From the NCBI GenBank assembly GCA_949358305.1, contig OX442316.1, positions 16,368,001 through 16,432,000 on the forward strand: a stretch of 64,000 bases of DNA, written 5' to 3'. The notes beneath the pieces were generated by a model. That model made no database searches, was not told where the DNA came from, and saw only the letters and a list, made by a program, of their open reading frames with translations. Numbering within the stretch: the stretch's first letter is position 1; each line of letters opens with the position of its first letter. Positions 20,670 through 35,600 of the stretch are shown here, in pieces. This DNA comes from Strigamia acuminata (lineage: Eukaryota > Arthropoda > Chilopoda > Geophilomorpha > Linotaeniidae). The position numbers were made by a program, and so were the translations under genes.

Positions 20670-23600
20670 TTGAATGTTAAGAAGATGCTCAGTGCTATGA
20701 TGAGTGCTGCCAATGACACACTATATCCAGTGAAGTAGATAACCATAGTCCATTTGTTGACATCACCATTATCCTGCAAATTTGATTGAAATCAAAAACT
20801 GAAGAAAACATCTTCAGAAGTCTCAATCAATATTAACAAACACAAAATGAAAACAAAAGTTAGCTAAAAAGCTCACCACCAGGTGCAGTTGATGATGCTC
20901 GTGAATTATCTTGCAATTAGAGTAGTTTGAGTTTTTTTCCCAGCTGCCATCTTGTCGACACAGTCTGGAGGCATTTTCTACACAATAAAAATGAAATAAA
21001 AGCATGGTCAAATCTCATGGTGGTGTTAATGGTCTAAATACACATTACCATTAACATCGTACTTGATATCTCTCAATTCAGCAAAGCAAGGGATGATTGC
21101 CAGTGAACCTGCCTTTGTAGGAGGCCAACAGGAAATTCGATCGTAAGATGTTTTGCAAAAAAGACCTGAAAAAATAAAACAGGTGATACAGTCCCAGAAA
21201 GAAATTGGTATTCAGTGCTATAGTGGAGGATATAGGCAGCATACGATATACTTCAGGGCTGACACAGAATATTACAGCAGTGTGGTCCGCAAATAAGTAA
21301 TTGATTAATTATAAATATAAAATAAACCCATCTAAACTGCATAAAAATTGGCTTATAGACTATAAAATTTAATTACAACTGAATGTGACACCGGTCCACA
21401 ACACATTGGGACAAAATATGATAGTGGTCTCAACATGTTGGAAAAAAAATACCGGTCCGCAACATTACATAGTTTGAGAATCATAGTATACCTTGTGGAT
21501 TACACAGTAGGCGCATTCGAAAAGTCTAAAACGTATGCAAAACTTGTTTCGTGTTTGTACGTGACGTCATTCCCATTGAATAACATGTTATGCATACGTT
21601 TTAGACTTTTTGAATGCACCTACTAGGCGCATTCGAAAAGTCATTTGCACTAAACGATCAGTGCAACTGCTAGTGTAAATGTCAAGTTAAACGACCCAAT
21701 TTTCGAGTTTAAAAATAAATTTCTGTGTAAATTTCAGTGTAAATTCAAGTGTAAATAAATTAGCTCAAATGCGACCGAACATCGACCACATTCAATCGCA
21801 CAAACGTAAATCGTAGCAACCAATCTAACAAAAATACAAGATGGCTGCCAGCAAGACCCGATTTGAACTAGAAAACTCGTTGAACGGAGATTTAAACGTG
21901 GCTTGCAGGTAGTTTCCGTTTAACCAGTTTACACAACATTTACACGAACGACATTTACACGAATTAATTCGTGTAAATGTCGTGTGATTCGTGTAAATGT
22001 CGTGTGAAAACGAGTGTAAACACAGAACTTTTCGAATGTACCTAGTACTAGCATGTATTATTCAATTAAATAAGTATTAATCATTAGTGGTGGGTAGTGT
22101 TATTTCATTAATGTTTCTGGTGCAGGTTTTTCCGCTCTTTCGTTTGGTGTTTAGTTTTTGACGATCCAAGTTTTCTTTATCGAGATATTTGTGATTTTAA
22201 TCAATTTTTGTCCCGATTCGCCAAGTTTAATTGGTAAAAAAAAAAAACTACCCTTCCCAGTTTAACTGTTTTAAGTTTATCTACCAGGTGGATTTTTATA
22301 TCCATTGAGATTCAATGACATCAATCTTGACTCGGTCTCTCGTCTTGCCCTAACAACAATATTAAAAGATAGACCGGGCAAATAATGATAGATAAACTTA
22401 AAACAGCTAAACTGAAGGGAAGTTTTTTGTCCACGAGTGTACATGCCGTTATACTTTCAGCCCTTGTCCTGTTCACAATTGTTCAGTTTTATATGAACAG
22501 ACACTGCATTGCATTTTAGTAATTTTTCCTTGCGTTTCTTGGAAAACTACAACCGCAATGTACGGTTAACACAACATCACATTCCTTGAATTTCTGAGGA
22601 CACAATTACTAACTGACATTATTACCATCCCTAAATTTATGCAAATTTATACAAAAAATCCATTTTATTGTCAATTTCTACCTCAGCATTGTCCCGATCA
22701 CTTTCTGTAGCCCAATTTCTAAAGAATTCTCGGAGCAGTATAACCGCATGCCATTAATCACCTTAAATTAATGCCTCGTTAATGCACCCATATAAAAGCA
22801 TTATTAACACACATTACACAATCATAAATAACTGTTTCAACAAGTAATTTCAATAAAACTTCTATTATTTATGCATAAAAAAGAATTTTGAGTGCACTAC
22901 AATAAAACATGCTTCTTTTCAGCATTCAGCTCAGTGATTTAAAGTGCACTTAAAATCCCCAAAAAATAAAAAATATATAGCCCTAATAAATGGCTGTGAT
23001 GGCTGGCATTATTAGCAAAGTGGGTTTTTATCTTGATGTTCACCAAACGCATTCACCCACTTCCCAATGTTGGTTGAATAAGAGTTTATAAATAAAATTG
23101 CTTAGATAACGCGAGATAAATGGCTGAGCAGCGATTGCCATCTGGAGGCAGAAACCGCCCCTACAACTGGTTCCCAACGGCTCACAAGATAAGATGGCTG
23201 TGAACTACAAGTGGTAGAAATAAGCAGCAACGATTCACTCGAGATTGGTTTATTATTTTGTTTTCGTGAATTCGCGGAATGGAGCAGACAATATAAATCA
23301 TTTGCAATTGAGATTACACTATTTTCCCTTATTTTTTTACACTAAAAATCCCTGACTTTTACACTAAATTTCTGAATACCACCACTATTTTCCCTTATTT
23401 CTACACAAAATAAATTCATACGCATCAAGGACTGGTTTAGGTTAGGTTAGGTAGAAAAAAGAAGGCGGGGTCGTGTAAAATTTATTTTTTTTAGTGTAAA
23501 AATAAGGGAAAATAGTGTACAAATAAATGGAACCCTTTGCAATTGATTTGGAACGTGCTTGTTATGATGAGTGGTTTGCTTGTTTTATGCTTTTGTTGGC

Positions 23601-26600
23601 ATTTTAATAGGAGAAAATAAAATTTTATAAAGTTTGTGTTATCCTAAATTATTAATTGCAATTGATAATTGTGCTTTTATCAACAGATACTCAATCAACC
23701 GAACTGTCACCAAGTTATGCTTCCTTGATGCGTTGATGAGCAAAATCTATTTCTTCATAGGTCTCGTAAAGTTCATTTATAATTTGTACGAAGTAATAAA
23801 TACGACGTTCACAGAGTTTGCGAAAGATGGGTTATAAAAAGTCAAGTTATAAGTGTAATTATAATTTATTTACGTCAAGAACACTTTGAAATGGCATTAA
23901 GTTGTTATTTAACACCTGATTTCACTCGAATAAATCTTTTTATTTTGCATATTTTTATTTTTATTTTGCATATTTTTATTTTTATTTTGCATAAAATGGA
24001 ATTTTTGGTGTATATTTTATACACATAAAACGAATTTTATTTTGCATAAATATTCGTGGTAGTTATAACCATATAACTGCAGTATAAATTCATAAGGACG
24101 TTTATAAATTTATGCTTGCCATTGCCTCGTCTCATTCAGAGTATCAGCCTATTCAGTAACTTTCTGACCATTCTACGAGGTCTTTCAGTGTACCTCACTG
24201 ATACCTACCTAGCGCACAATAAAACTTTGCACACCTATAGTTTCAAATCCAATGATTTCCAGCAAATCAGAGAATTTGAGCCACATTAATGCGAACTAAA
24301 AGTTTTGGCACCTTGTGCGCTCGCAAACTAAGGTAGATGGAAGGATTTTTTGCCTTAGGAACACTACCTAAATCAGGCAAGGACAGAAAAACAACCTGGG
24401 ATTCCCATCAGGTCACCCCATTCAAGTACTGACCAGGCCCAATGCTGCTTAACTTATATATTCTAATAGAATAGGTGATCAGCAGACCAAACCGTTCTTA
24501 TTAAAAACTTTTATTTAACTTAACACAAATGTTTCAACTTCCTGTGGTAGTAGCGCACTCTGGTGGCGATTTGAAGCACCAATATAAAAGCCTTTTTCCA
24601 AAAACTTAGTTTTTTTTATTTACTTGTTCATTATCTGTTACTGAATTACTCCGCTTTGGTGGGCATGCCCTAAAATGCGAGTTTGACTAGATCGAGGAAT
24701 CTGATTGGCAGGTCCTTTTCATAGCGTTCCATAAAAGTCAAATTCCTGCTGGCAAATTGGGGCTCGTTTTATCCAGCACTGCCAGATAATTAGAATTACC
24801 CGGCACCCTGGTCGGCATCACGATTTTAGGGCACACCCTCCAAAGCAAGGCAATAAAGTCATTTATAGGTATAGCGATACCTACAGTCTGGGCCTTGCAT
24901 CTTGAATCTTGATGCCAAATTCAAACTAAAAATTCCATTCCACACACATTAATTAAATGGCAAAAAAATAAAACCTCTTTGCGTGTTAGAATAAAATACA
25001 ACAGCAGATAATAGCGGTGTTTACTCGGTTATAGTGTTTTCGTGCACAAGAAATGATTTTTTCTTCATTTAGCATGCAATAATCATTTCTGTTTTGTCTA
25101 TCAATTTCAAAAGTTGGTTTATAAAAATAGTCAAATGGAATATTTCTCACAACCCACACTGAATTTTAAATTTAGTTTTTTCAACTTTTTTTCCCTCTTT
25201 TAGAAATGGTTCTTGTGGGATTTGGCAGTGCTGACAACTATAAACATTTCATCACTATTCTATTAACTGTACTCTCACTTGTTGAGATATGGAAGAGCTA
25301 GCTCTCGCTCCAATATTCCAGTCATGTAAACTGAAATCTCACAAACGTCTGAAAAGATATAGAACCGTCGTTTGGACAACAAAAATCCCATGAATTTCAG
25401 ATTTTTTTCCCTACTCTACTGCTCATGCAATACCCAACCAAATTATTACTTCCCCTTTTCAGGACTCGTTCTCCCACTAGCTACTGACCAGTCCTCAGCC
25501 AAATGCACAATCGAAAAATAGTTCAAAACATGTACTTATCTGCACCACAAGAGGCATCGATCGTAAAACAGCCACTACTAAGTGATTATTCTTCGAACCA
25601 GTCTTGGACCGGTTAGAAGCTTGTGATCTTAATCGTCTTGAGACGTGGGGTATAGTCAAACCTCGTTATAAGAAATCGCAAGGGACCCAAAAAATGGTCG
25701 AACGAATCGCAACACAGTCGAAACTAAGTGCATTAAATCTGCTTATAGAAAGTCACTTAACTGCCTTAACTGCCTTTCAGAGGGCGGAAGTGACGATAAT
25801 TACGTCACATTTTGACCAAGTAAAGTCACGTAAGTGACTTTTAAGAAAAGTTCCTTTTCCACCTTTTAGAAGTCACTTACATGTGCGTGTGCATTCGCAT
25901 TGCGCATTTAACACAGCTATAGTGGCGGCCATTTTGTTCTCGATCTGACTGGCTATGAGTTCGTCACCACCAAGAAAACAAACTCAAAGTCTGGTGGTAA
26001 GTAAGTGCATTCAATGAAAAGTGACTTTAAGGAAAGTGAAAGTCACTTCTTCTACCACAGATTGAACGCATCTAATGTTTATAACGAATCGCAAGAGACC
26101 CGAAAAATCGATTCGTTATAACAAGAATTCGTTATATTGAAATTTTTTAACTTGGTGTTCTATGGCCAGCCAACCAAACCGACCATTTTTAGGTATTCGT
26201 TATATCGATAATTTATATCGCGATTCGTTATAAAGAGTTTCGACTGTGTAACGAATTTCTTGTTATAACGAATAGTTAAAAATGGCTCAGTTGGTTGGTT
26301 GGCCACAGAACGCCTTGTTAAAAAAAATTGATATACTGGAACAAACTTTCGTTATAAACCAATTTTTCGGGTCATTATAACGAGGCTTGACTGTGTAACG
26401 AAAGTTGGTTACATCAAAATTTTTTTAACATGGTGTTCTATGGCCAAGCCATTTCTAAGAATACATTATAACAAAAAATCCGTTATGTCGCGGTTCGTTA
26501 TAACAAGGTTTAACTATTAATTTTTTACACACACATAAAACAAAGTTACACAACAAATTTCACAACAATGTAACAAATAGTTCTCAAGTTATGTGCCCTA

Positions 26601-29600
26601 CTAATGGGAGATCGTTGTAAGTTTTCGTAATAGACTTCGGTTAAGACAAAATAAGATTAGACGCGTCTATCATATGTACTGATACACCGCTTTGAGTCAT
26701 TTCCCAATACTTTTACAATCTGATAAATTTGCCAAATGGACAATTTGCATTTCTGAATTGGTTTAAAAGTCATGAAATTTAAATGTACATTGGAAAAGGT
26801 CAGAGCGCCAATTCCACTTCAAAAGCCGTCGGTAGTAAATGCCGAAACATCTTCATTTATGATCTTGAATTGGATATGAAATAAATGTCAAAAGTTGATT
26901 AAATAATCATTGATCCTCTATGGAAATGTAACACACTGCTCAGTTCCTTGTCTAAATATAAAAATGATGCATTTTTTGTTTTTGCAAAACCATGTTGCAA
27001 AACCCTAATCAGCACAGAATTAATCAATATGAAAAATACAAAAAGAAAAAAAGAAATTTTCACATGAGTGATAACATAATGTAAAATTATACTTTTATTA
27101 CATCACGCAACCCTGTAATCTTCTCCTTTAAAAAGAAAAATCTAAAAAATCTAAAAAATGTGAAAAAAAAATTATAAATACTGCATGAAGCAATTCCAGT
27201 TAGTTTATTATTAATCCGGCACGTTTCACTCGTGACACCGCTCAATACACACTTAATAGGCGTTAAACACACAACTCAAGTTTCTTTTCAAAATTAAAAA
27301 AGTTAACTTTTTATTTTTTAAATAACAAAAAGTAAAATATACAAAAAATATGTATATAAAAAATTCGCCAAAATTTTTCTGGTTCATGTGATTTCTTTTG
27401 TGAAAAACATTTATTTAGGTATTTAACTAAACAATAAAATAAAAATTGTATAGGTATTGTATCGTGAACCGTTATATCCTCGGTTCATGATTGTGTACAA
27501 TTTTAATTAAAGGTCGCCCTTGATTAAAAGTCGCAAGTTTGCAATTATAAGCCGCGACTTTTAACCGAAGAAATACGCTAATCTAAATTGTATAACATCA
27601 ACAAATAAATGATGTTATTTATGGCTTGTCCAAATTAATACAGTAACATCATTTATTTGTTATTCATACAATTATTATTTTACGTCATATCTTCGTAAAA
27701 TTTGCAATTTCTTTATTTATTTATTTTAATTTCTTTATTTATTTATTTTAATTTCTTTATTTATTTATTTTAATTTCTTTATTTATTTATTTTAATTTCT
27801 TTATTTATTTATTTTAATTTCTTTATTTATTTATTTTAATTTCTTTATTTATTTATTTTAATTTCTTTATTTATTTATTTTAATTTCTTTATTTATTTAT
27901 TTTAATTTCTTTATTTATTTATTTTAATTTCTTTATTTATTTATTTTAATTTCTTTATTTATTTATTTTAATTTCTTTATTTTCGATTTTATTCGCAATC
28001 TTGTTTTCTCAACAAAACTCCTGCAATATCTTCGAAAATAACAATTCGAAACAAATGACGCAGAAATTCGTGATAAATCCAGCGCGTTTCCAGGATTTTT
28101 CAAAGAGAAAAGCTAAAAAAAATTTTGCCAAATCTTTCTTAAAATCATGGCAACAAGGTGATTGAAGCAAAACTAAAAACAAAAACTTTCCACACAAAAG
28201 TAAAACATTTTTTACAAAAAATCAAAATCAAAAACCAAGAAATCAATTTTTCCGAAAACCGGATATTCACCTCCTTAAAATAGAATATTGACACAAACAG
28301 CCACGTTTATAAATAAAATAAAATATAAAAACACCTTTAAAACCGTGACAGAATGTCAATTTTTCATCACAACAGTTTCATCTCAAATTGCACACATTTC
28401 CTATCAATTCATTGCACAAAATAGACACTTTTACTTAAAAATTCCAACCCAATGAACAATTTGACAAAAAAAATCACAATTTCACCCAAAAATTGACCTA
28501 AATTTACTAAACAAACCGGAAATCGAACACAAAGCACAATTGTCAATCATTCTTACCGACCATGGTCAATGAAATTTTATTTTATTTTCCAAACTTTTTT
28601 TTTTATTCTTTTTACTATCAAAACCAAGAAACCACTCAAACAATTTACGACCCAACCAACACACAAAAGAACAATAGCACTTCCAATAACTTTTCATCTC
28701 AGAAAAAGGAAAATGTCAGCACCAAACAGTAGTCTTCTTAAAAAAAAAATTTTAAATAAATAAAATAAAATAAATAAATAATAAACGTTAAAAAAAAAAT
28801 TCTCACGGTTTGGATTTTATTAGAATTGTTCAATTCGCACGTGTTTACTCAGTCTGTATTTACTACTTTAAGACACTGTGCCCCCCTCTTAGACAGTCAT
28901 TAACTTGCTGCAGATGAAATGGGTGGAAGGGCTTCTCTGCAGCACTTCCTCGCAAAACCCGCATGAAACACAAAACTGCTGAAAAGTGCACAAACTTTCG
29001 CTATTAGGGTAATTGATGCGTTGTTTGTTCGCAGTTGCTATGTATACAAATAAATTCGGAAAGCAGAAATTGGTCAGAACAAAACTAGTTTGGATCTATA
29101 AAAATCGATAACTAAAAAATAATCGATTTAGAAATATTTAAATTTCTTTTTTATTCTATTTTTGTTGTTTAAAGTGTTACTTTAGAATTCTTTCTCATTT
29201 TTCTCATACGCCTACTGGGAATAACAAATTGGTTGAATTCCAAGATAAAAATGAAATAATCAAAGAGTTGAACTATTTTTTTTGGATTTTTTGGCTCGTG
29301 GTCAAAAATGACCCTTGTTGGATCTTAAAGGAATCACGACAGCGTCGTAGTAAAATGTGACAGCTTAAGAAGACCTGCTGTGACACTAAAAGTGAAAATT
29401 GCATTTTGGTGAATTTTAAGAAACTGTCTTCATAATAATTTCAATACCAGAGGGGGCTACTATGATGGTCACAACCTTGAGCAACGGAAAAAAATAATTT
29501 TGGTTTCAAAAAGTGAATCTAGCAGAAAAAAAAATTTAGGCAAAAAAAATTATTTTACAACCAAAAAAAATATTTTTCGGCAAAAGAAAATATTGTAACA

Positions 29601-32600
29601 AAATCCGATTTAAACACCAGAAGTTTGTACAGAAATGTTGGCACGTGTGTGCACTTGTGCAGGTCCACCAAATACCCCTAATACCTTGTTTACACCAAGG
29701 TTTTGGATCTCATCCAAAACTGCGGATTAAGATCCATGATCGGTGTGAACACTGATCTCGGTTCACAGATCTAGATCCGTGTGCCCAACAACTCTGTTCG
29801 CCAATCGAGTTCCCACATCTCCGTTCGGCGATTGGATCCGGATTGGAATCAGACTGTGCAGGCACAAGTCTGTAGCTTTCCATTGTTCGCACAATTCGAT
29901 AACAAAATCCAAAAACTGTTTCGTGTATTTGTAAATTTAGATTTTAAAATTAGTATATTTAAAATAAATTTAAAAAATAAATTAATAACAATCAAAATAA
30001 ATAAACTCGAATCATGTTGGCAGCTGTTGTAGCGAGGTGTTCCTAAAACCTGTTGCTGCTAAAACCCGGTTTTGTTTGATTGAATCAACTTTTTGGTGCG
30101 AACACAACATAATCTGAGTGAACATTGGAACTCGGTTCAGCTGGATCTGATCCAGCCAAACTACATCCGTTGGTGTAAACAAGGTATAAGTAGACGATGT
30201 TCGACGTGAGCATGGATCGTTCAGATATCCCGAGTCTGCGGTGCATACAACATAAATCTAATGTAAGATCAATACCCGTTTACCATGGGTGTTGAAATGA
30301 TGAAGTCCAAGTTTGTTCCCAAACGTTGAGGTTGGAGGACATCACAAGGCGTCTAAAATTATCAAAGTTCGCGACATATAGTCAGGGCAGTTCCTAGGAA
30401 ATATCTATGGTGAGGCGAGCATTAAAAATCCCCAAATGTTCACTTATCGTAATCCAACAACTCGAAATAAAATTTTAAATTATTTTTTTCCAATAGACCT
30501 CTTCTAACCCATTTTTCAAAATTTTTTATTTGCATTTTCTGTCTCAATTCCACTTGCAAATCATTAATTATTATTTAATTTGATCCCTAATCAACATCGA
30601 ATCGACAATGCGATTAGCCGGCCACTAATTCACACAAAAGATAAATTTAAAACACCACCGAGCGCCGTTCATGCATGAAGTGAAGGAATTACTGACAAGT
30701 CTCGCAGCAATTCACGTGAGTGTAATTAATAACTCGATTATAAAGTGTTCATTTAATGTTGATGAGGCGCGAACTCGAGTCAGTCATATACTCATATCAC
30801 GTATACTGTCATCAAAGAAAATTGCTCAACAACCAAGGATTACTTACATCAAAAATAAAAAAGATTAAATAAATTACCCACATAACATTTATTATTTTAT
30901 TAGCGAACAACATTAAATCGCAAATCTAATCCTGCCACCAGTTGTTGCTCAGAGAAATGCAGTTTTACATTTTGTATTAAAATTGATCTCCAAATAAGAA
31001 ACTTAACATGAATAAAAACTTTAATAATAGCTTATTAATATGCAAAAAAAATGTTACCAAGAATACCGTATTTAACCTCACAAAAGATGAACGTACGCTT
31101 CGTTCGTGACGTTCAGACTTCGTTTGTTACATTAACCTTCGGAGGCATAAGGGTAAAATGTGCCGTTCTGGTATAAGGCATTACGGATTTATGGACAATT
31201 TTCAGGTCAATTAGTTAAAGCGCCGTTTTGATTTTTGAAAGTTTGCAATTAATTTTATAGAGAGCTCTAGTTGTGAACAGTGAAAAAATATATGTTTTTT
31301 ACCAACTAGTGGTTGGTTTAAACACTACTGGCAAATGCAAAAAGCTGTTAACACTAGAACGGCCGGAATTTCGGCCTACCTAGAACAGCCAAGACCGTTC
31401 AAAATGACCGGTCAAAATAACTTAACAATACCTACAATGTTTAATCATCAATTTAATGAAACATGCAAAGAACAACGAAAATTGATGGAATTTATAAAAC
31501 CTGACGGAATTAAAACGAATTTTGATTCTATCAGGTTTTATAAAATCCATCAATTTTTGGCCCAAACATTGTATGCACGTATTGTGCATGTATTGTGCAC
31601 GTATTGTGCACGTTTGGAGCACGTTTGGTGCAAGTATTGTTAAGTTATTTTGACCAGTCATTTTGACCGGTCTTGGCCGTTCTAGGTAAATTCTCTTTTT
31701 TTAAATTATTTTTTAAGAAAAATGCCATGTTTGCTGATTTATAATGTAAAGCATCATAAATCAGCAAAAGTCATAAAATAATAGCATTGTAAACCCATTG
31801 GGTTTATGACTACAGCTGTTTTAAACAGCTGTACCGTTGACCGGTCTAGCCGTTCTAGTGTTAACTAAAGTGCTCTTTCTTAAGCAGCAAAGTCAGCATA
31901 ATTTTTTGATGGAGTTTTAAGGGGCAGAAAATTTGCATAATTAATTAAATAAATGACCAATGACTTAAAATTTCACCTGAGTTTCGGTTCAGTATGATAT
32001 AAACAAAATCACAAATTTTCAGCAAAAAAAAATGGATAAAAAAAAAATTTTCCTATTCCAGAAAGAGCTTGTCCATAAATCCGTATAGCCTTATGCCTCC
32101 AAGGGTTAAACAAATGTAACAAACAAAAAACCAAAATTGTAATTGCTGACAAAAACGTCGGTTTTGAATAAGAGCCGCGGCTCTTAATCAATAAAATACG
32201 GTACTTAATTCCGCCAAAAGTTGTACATTTTGGAATGCATTACGCGAAAAGCAATATATTGGAAAATATATTTTTGAACCCTATGGATATTTCCTTTGTG
32301 TGCAACAAGCTTGACAATAGCCCTGTTAAATGTACGCGCAGAATGTGATGCGTTTGAATTGAGCATCAAAATACTGAGCACAACACTAGGTAATAGCAGC
32401 CTTTATTATCTATTTAGCAAAAAAAAATCCAGTACAAATCACATTGATCCTATCTTGGTCTAAATACAGTGAATAAGACTGGCACGTTTTCTCGCGTTCA
32501 GTCTACACTCAATGCACGCAACCTTGAGCCAAAATCACCAGGGCGCATGTTCACCAATGACGATTTGCACCTGCTGGTAGTTAATGGGCTTACAAACAGT

Positions 32601-35600
32601 GCATGTATCTCGTATCAAATTAATTAGTAATCAAGTTGAATAAACAATAAGATTCACGTATGTGCGTAAGCCCGCCTCATCAGTGCGCCCAAGTGAGATT
32701 AGATTTTTCCTAAAGTTAGGAGCGTAATAAACATTGTTTAAAGTAACTTTTCCTACTCCTATTCCCATGTGTGGTTAGCAATTCCACTGATCCAATCCCT
32801 TCAATGCTAGAAGCCCCTTCCCCTAGCTGCACTGTGTATTTGAGAGGCTTAAAATTAGAAAACCACTCTTTGCAGAAAGCAAAGTCCAAACCCAACTTTG
32901 CACACAAAAATTGCATTTTGCACCTTAAAAATTCATTTCTGTATACTTTCCAGCCACGTTGTAAACGATATCGTGTTCAATCAGCATCTAGTGCTCAATG
33001 AGACCATTTAGGGTAATGGTTTTAGGTCACGATTGCATGAGCCAGTTATTGTGTGGACACAAGTACGCTTACCTATACTCTTATTAGCAGTACAAGAGAC
33101 AGCAATATGCAAGAACAAGGTCGCTTTGGGAGACATAAAGGAAAGTAGCGAAACCACCAAAAAGAAAGCAACAAAGTAACAGTTAGCAATCAGCTTACTG
33201 TCAGCCAATGACAAATGACCACGCAGTCACATGATCAATTCACATCACATGATTACAACGTGCTTAGATTGAAAACCAAAATAGAAAAACAAATTATTGA
33301 ATTACCCAAGAAATGTAAAAATAAAATAAATTGTCATTAGCTGCTTGTTAGTTCTTGCTGCAACAAGTACGAACTTGAGTAAACACCGACTGAATTACAT
33401 TCTTATACTGTGGCTTAGCAACAAGTCAATGAGCCAATGTGCAATTTGGGTTGATGGACCCTTTAGCGGAGCTGTAGTTAGGATATACGGTACTTGGTCA
33501 ACCGCCACACACTGCAGCCCCGATTGCTACGTCACTCAAGGGTACTTGTGGGTTATAAAAAGTCAAGTTATAACCTTATAACTGTAGAATAAATTCATAA
33601 GAAAGTTTATAAATTTGTGTATTTGCGGGTTAGCACTTTCGAGTTATACGTTATCTTCTAGAAGTGAGTTACAAACAGGATGTGTTAGCTGCACGATGCC
33701 GTAAGCAGATCAATCAACTGGTCAACCGGAAATGTTGGTTTGGTCAGTTCGGTTGCAATCATGCTAGTGCTTAAGTGCTTTGTAGTCTGAGCCGATATCT
33801 TGATGTCAAAATCAAACTGAAAAACCCGTCAGTGCAAACAAACCACAAAATAACAGAAATAACAGATAATGGCGCCACTGTTGGAACAATATCTTACAAA
33901 TTAACAATGTAACTCAGTTGCTATATGTAACAAATGTTGTTTATTAAAAATGAAGATGAGTGTATGAATATATGAAAGCCTCCATTGCGTGTTTGACTCT
34001 TCATTGGTTATGGGCCCAGCACGCTTCCACTGCGTTTTTGAGTACAAAAAAAAATTGAATCTAACGCTTGAATTCGGCATCAATATAACCGGTCGAATAA
34101 GTAATCATTTCAGAGATTATCTAGCAACAGTTAGTTTGGTGACTTTTCTTTCATCTCTTGGATGAAATTAGCCAGGCAATTTCAATGTTTTCGACTTTGC
34201 GAAATAGAAAACATATTTGTGAATAATTTGCAATTTTACGGCCCGCTTGCCCATAATTGAATGCCAGCAGACAAAAAGTTTTCAACTTAAATTTATGTCA
34301 CGCTATAAAGTCAAATAAAATTCAAATTCAGGCAATCCAGCAAAGCATGTTCTTCTCAGTTGGATAGGGAAATTGAATAGAGGTAAAGGTATGTGGCGAG
34401 TAGTACTTGGAAATTGCTACAACAGTCTCACAAGGCGATTGCTAGCAGCTGCAAGTTTCAGATCATTGCAGCAGAAATAATGACAGATAAGAGTGGAGTA
34501 AATGATGACTGGAGCACACTCTATAGCAAAACAAATTTTCACCACTTTTATTATTCAAGGATGTTGTCCTGGCTCAACTTTCAAACAAGCCTAATGGCTA
34601 TTTTCAGACTCTCGTGCTTGTTATCTCCCCCTGGGGTCTGTTTTGAGTAAAGATTAGATCCACTTGATTGTTATTGTTATTTTTTTATTTCCAAACCTTT
34701 TTTGAGCTCATAATTTCCATTAAGTGCTAAAAATCACATTTCTCAACACTGTTTGTCTCTTTAGGCAGATTTATAATAACAAGGAGACCGCAGGAGTAGG
34801 GTTTCTCTACCGGTATTTACCGGTATCAAAAACCGGTATTTTTCAAGAAAATACCGAATACCGAATACCGTCTTTAGTTCGGTATTATTACCGGTTTTTA
34901 TAACACATGTTGAATGGTATTTTTATAAACATAAAAATGCAAAGTTATCAATTTTTTAGCTTAAAAATGTGAATTCATCTATTTTTTTTAGCTAAAAACT
35001 TGAATTTATCAATTTTTTATATGTAAAGATTAGAAATTAATTGTTTTTTTTTCATATAAAATCAAAAATTTATCGTTTTTTTAACTTAAAAATGACAATT
35101 TTTTTGATTTTTTAACTTAAAAATGAGAATATATCGTTTTTTTTAACACAAAAATGAGAATTTATCAAATTTCTTAACTTAAAAAATCTTATAAACTCTA
35201 TCAATTTTAAAAAAAAAACTTCTTAATTTCAACACCTGATAACAAAACAACCCCATATTCATCAAACTTCTATCATACAACCCATTGAAAATAATATTTA
35301 AAAAAAAATTAACAAAAATTACAATTAAAACATTACTATTAAAATAAAAATGTCTAACATTGCAGCTATTTTATTTAACTTTATTACCGAAAAATACCGG
35401 TTTACCGGTTTTTGCAATATTGAATACCGAAATACCGGTTTTTCCAAAAGTCCCGATTTTGAGAAACCCTACGCAGGAGTGTGTAATCCACAACAACTCA
35501 TAATTCATAATTCACTATTCATGATGTCACATGTCACAAGTCCAGCAGCCTATTCACCAAGCGTAATGATAAAATTGGCCTTTTTACTCAAAAAATAAAA

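Noticed and set aside
24200-24340. MITE with AGCGCACAA ends
   Set aside because: Only a few bases of the arms pair beyond the terminal word; too weak to call.
27706-27982. CRISPR-like array
   Set aside because: No unique spacers: this and the other arrays (42826, 49912, 51060, 60351) are direct tandem repeats in a eukaryotic genome.
34393-34650. 85-codon plus-strand frame as a gene
   Set aside because: No splice partners, no recognisable domain, and surrounded by repeat-rich intron.
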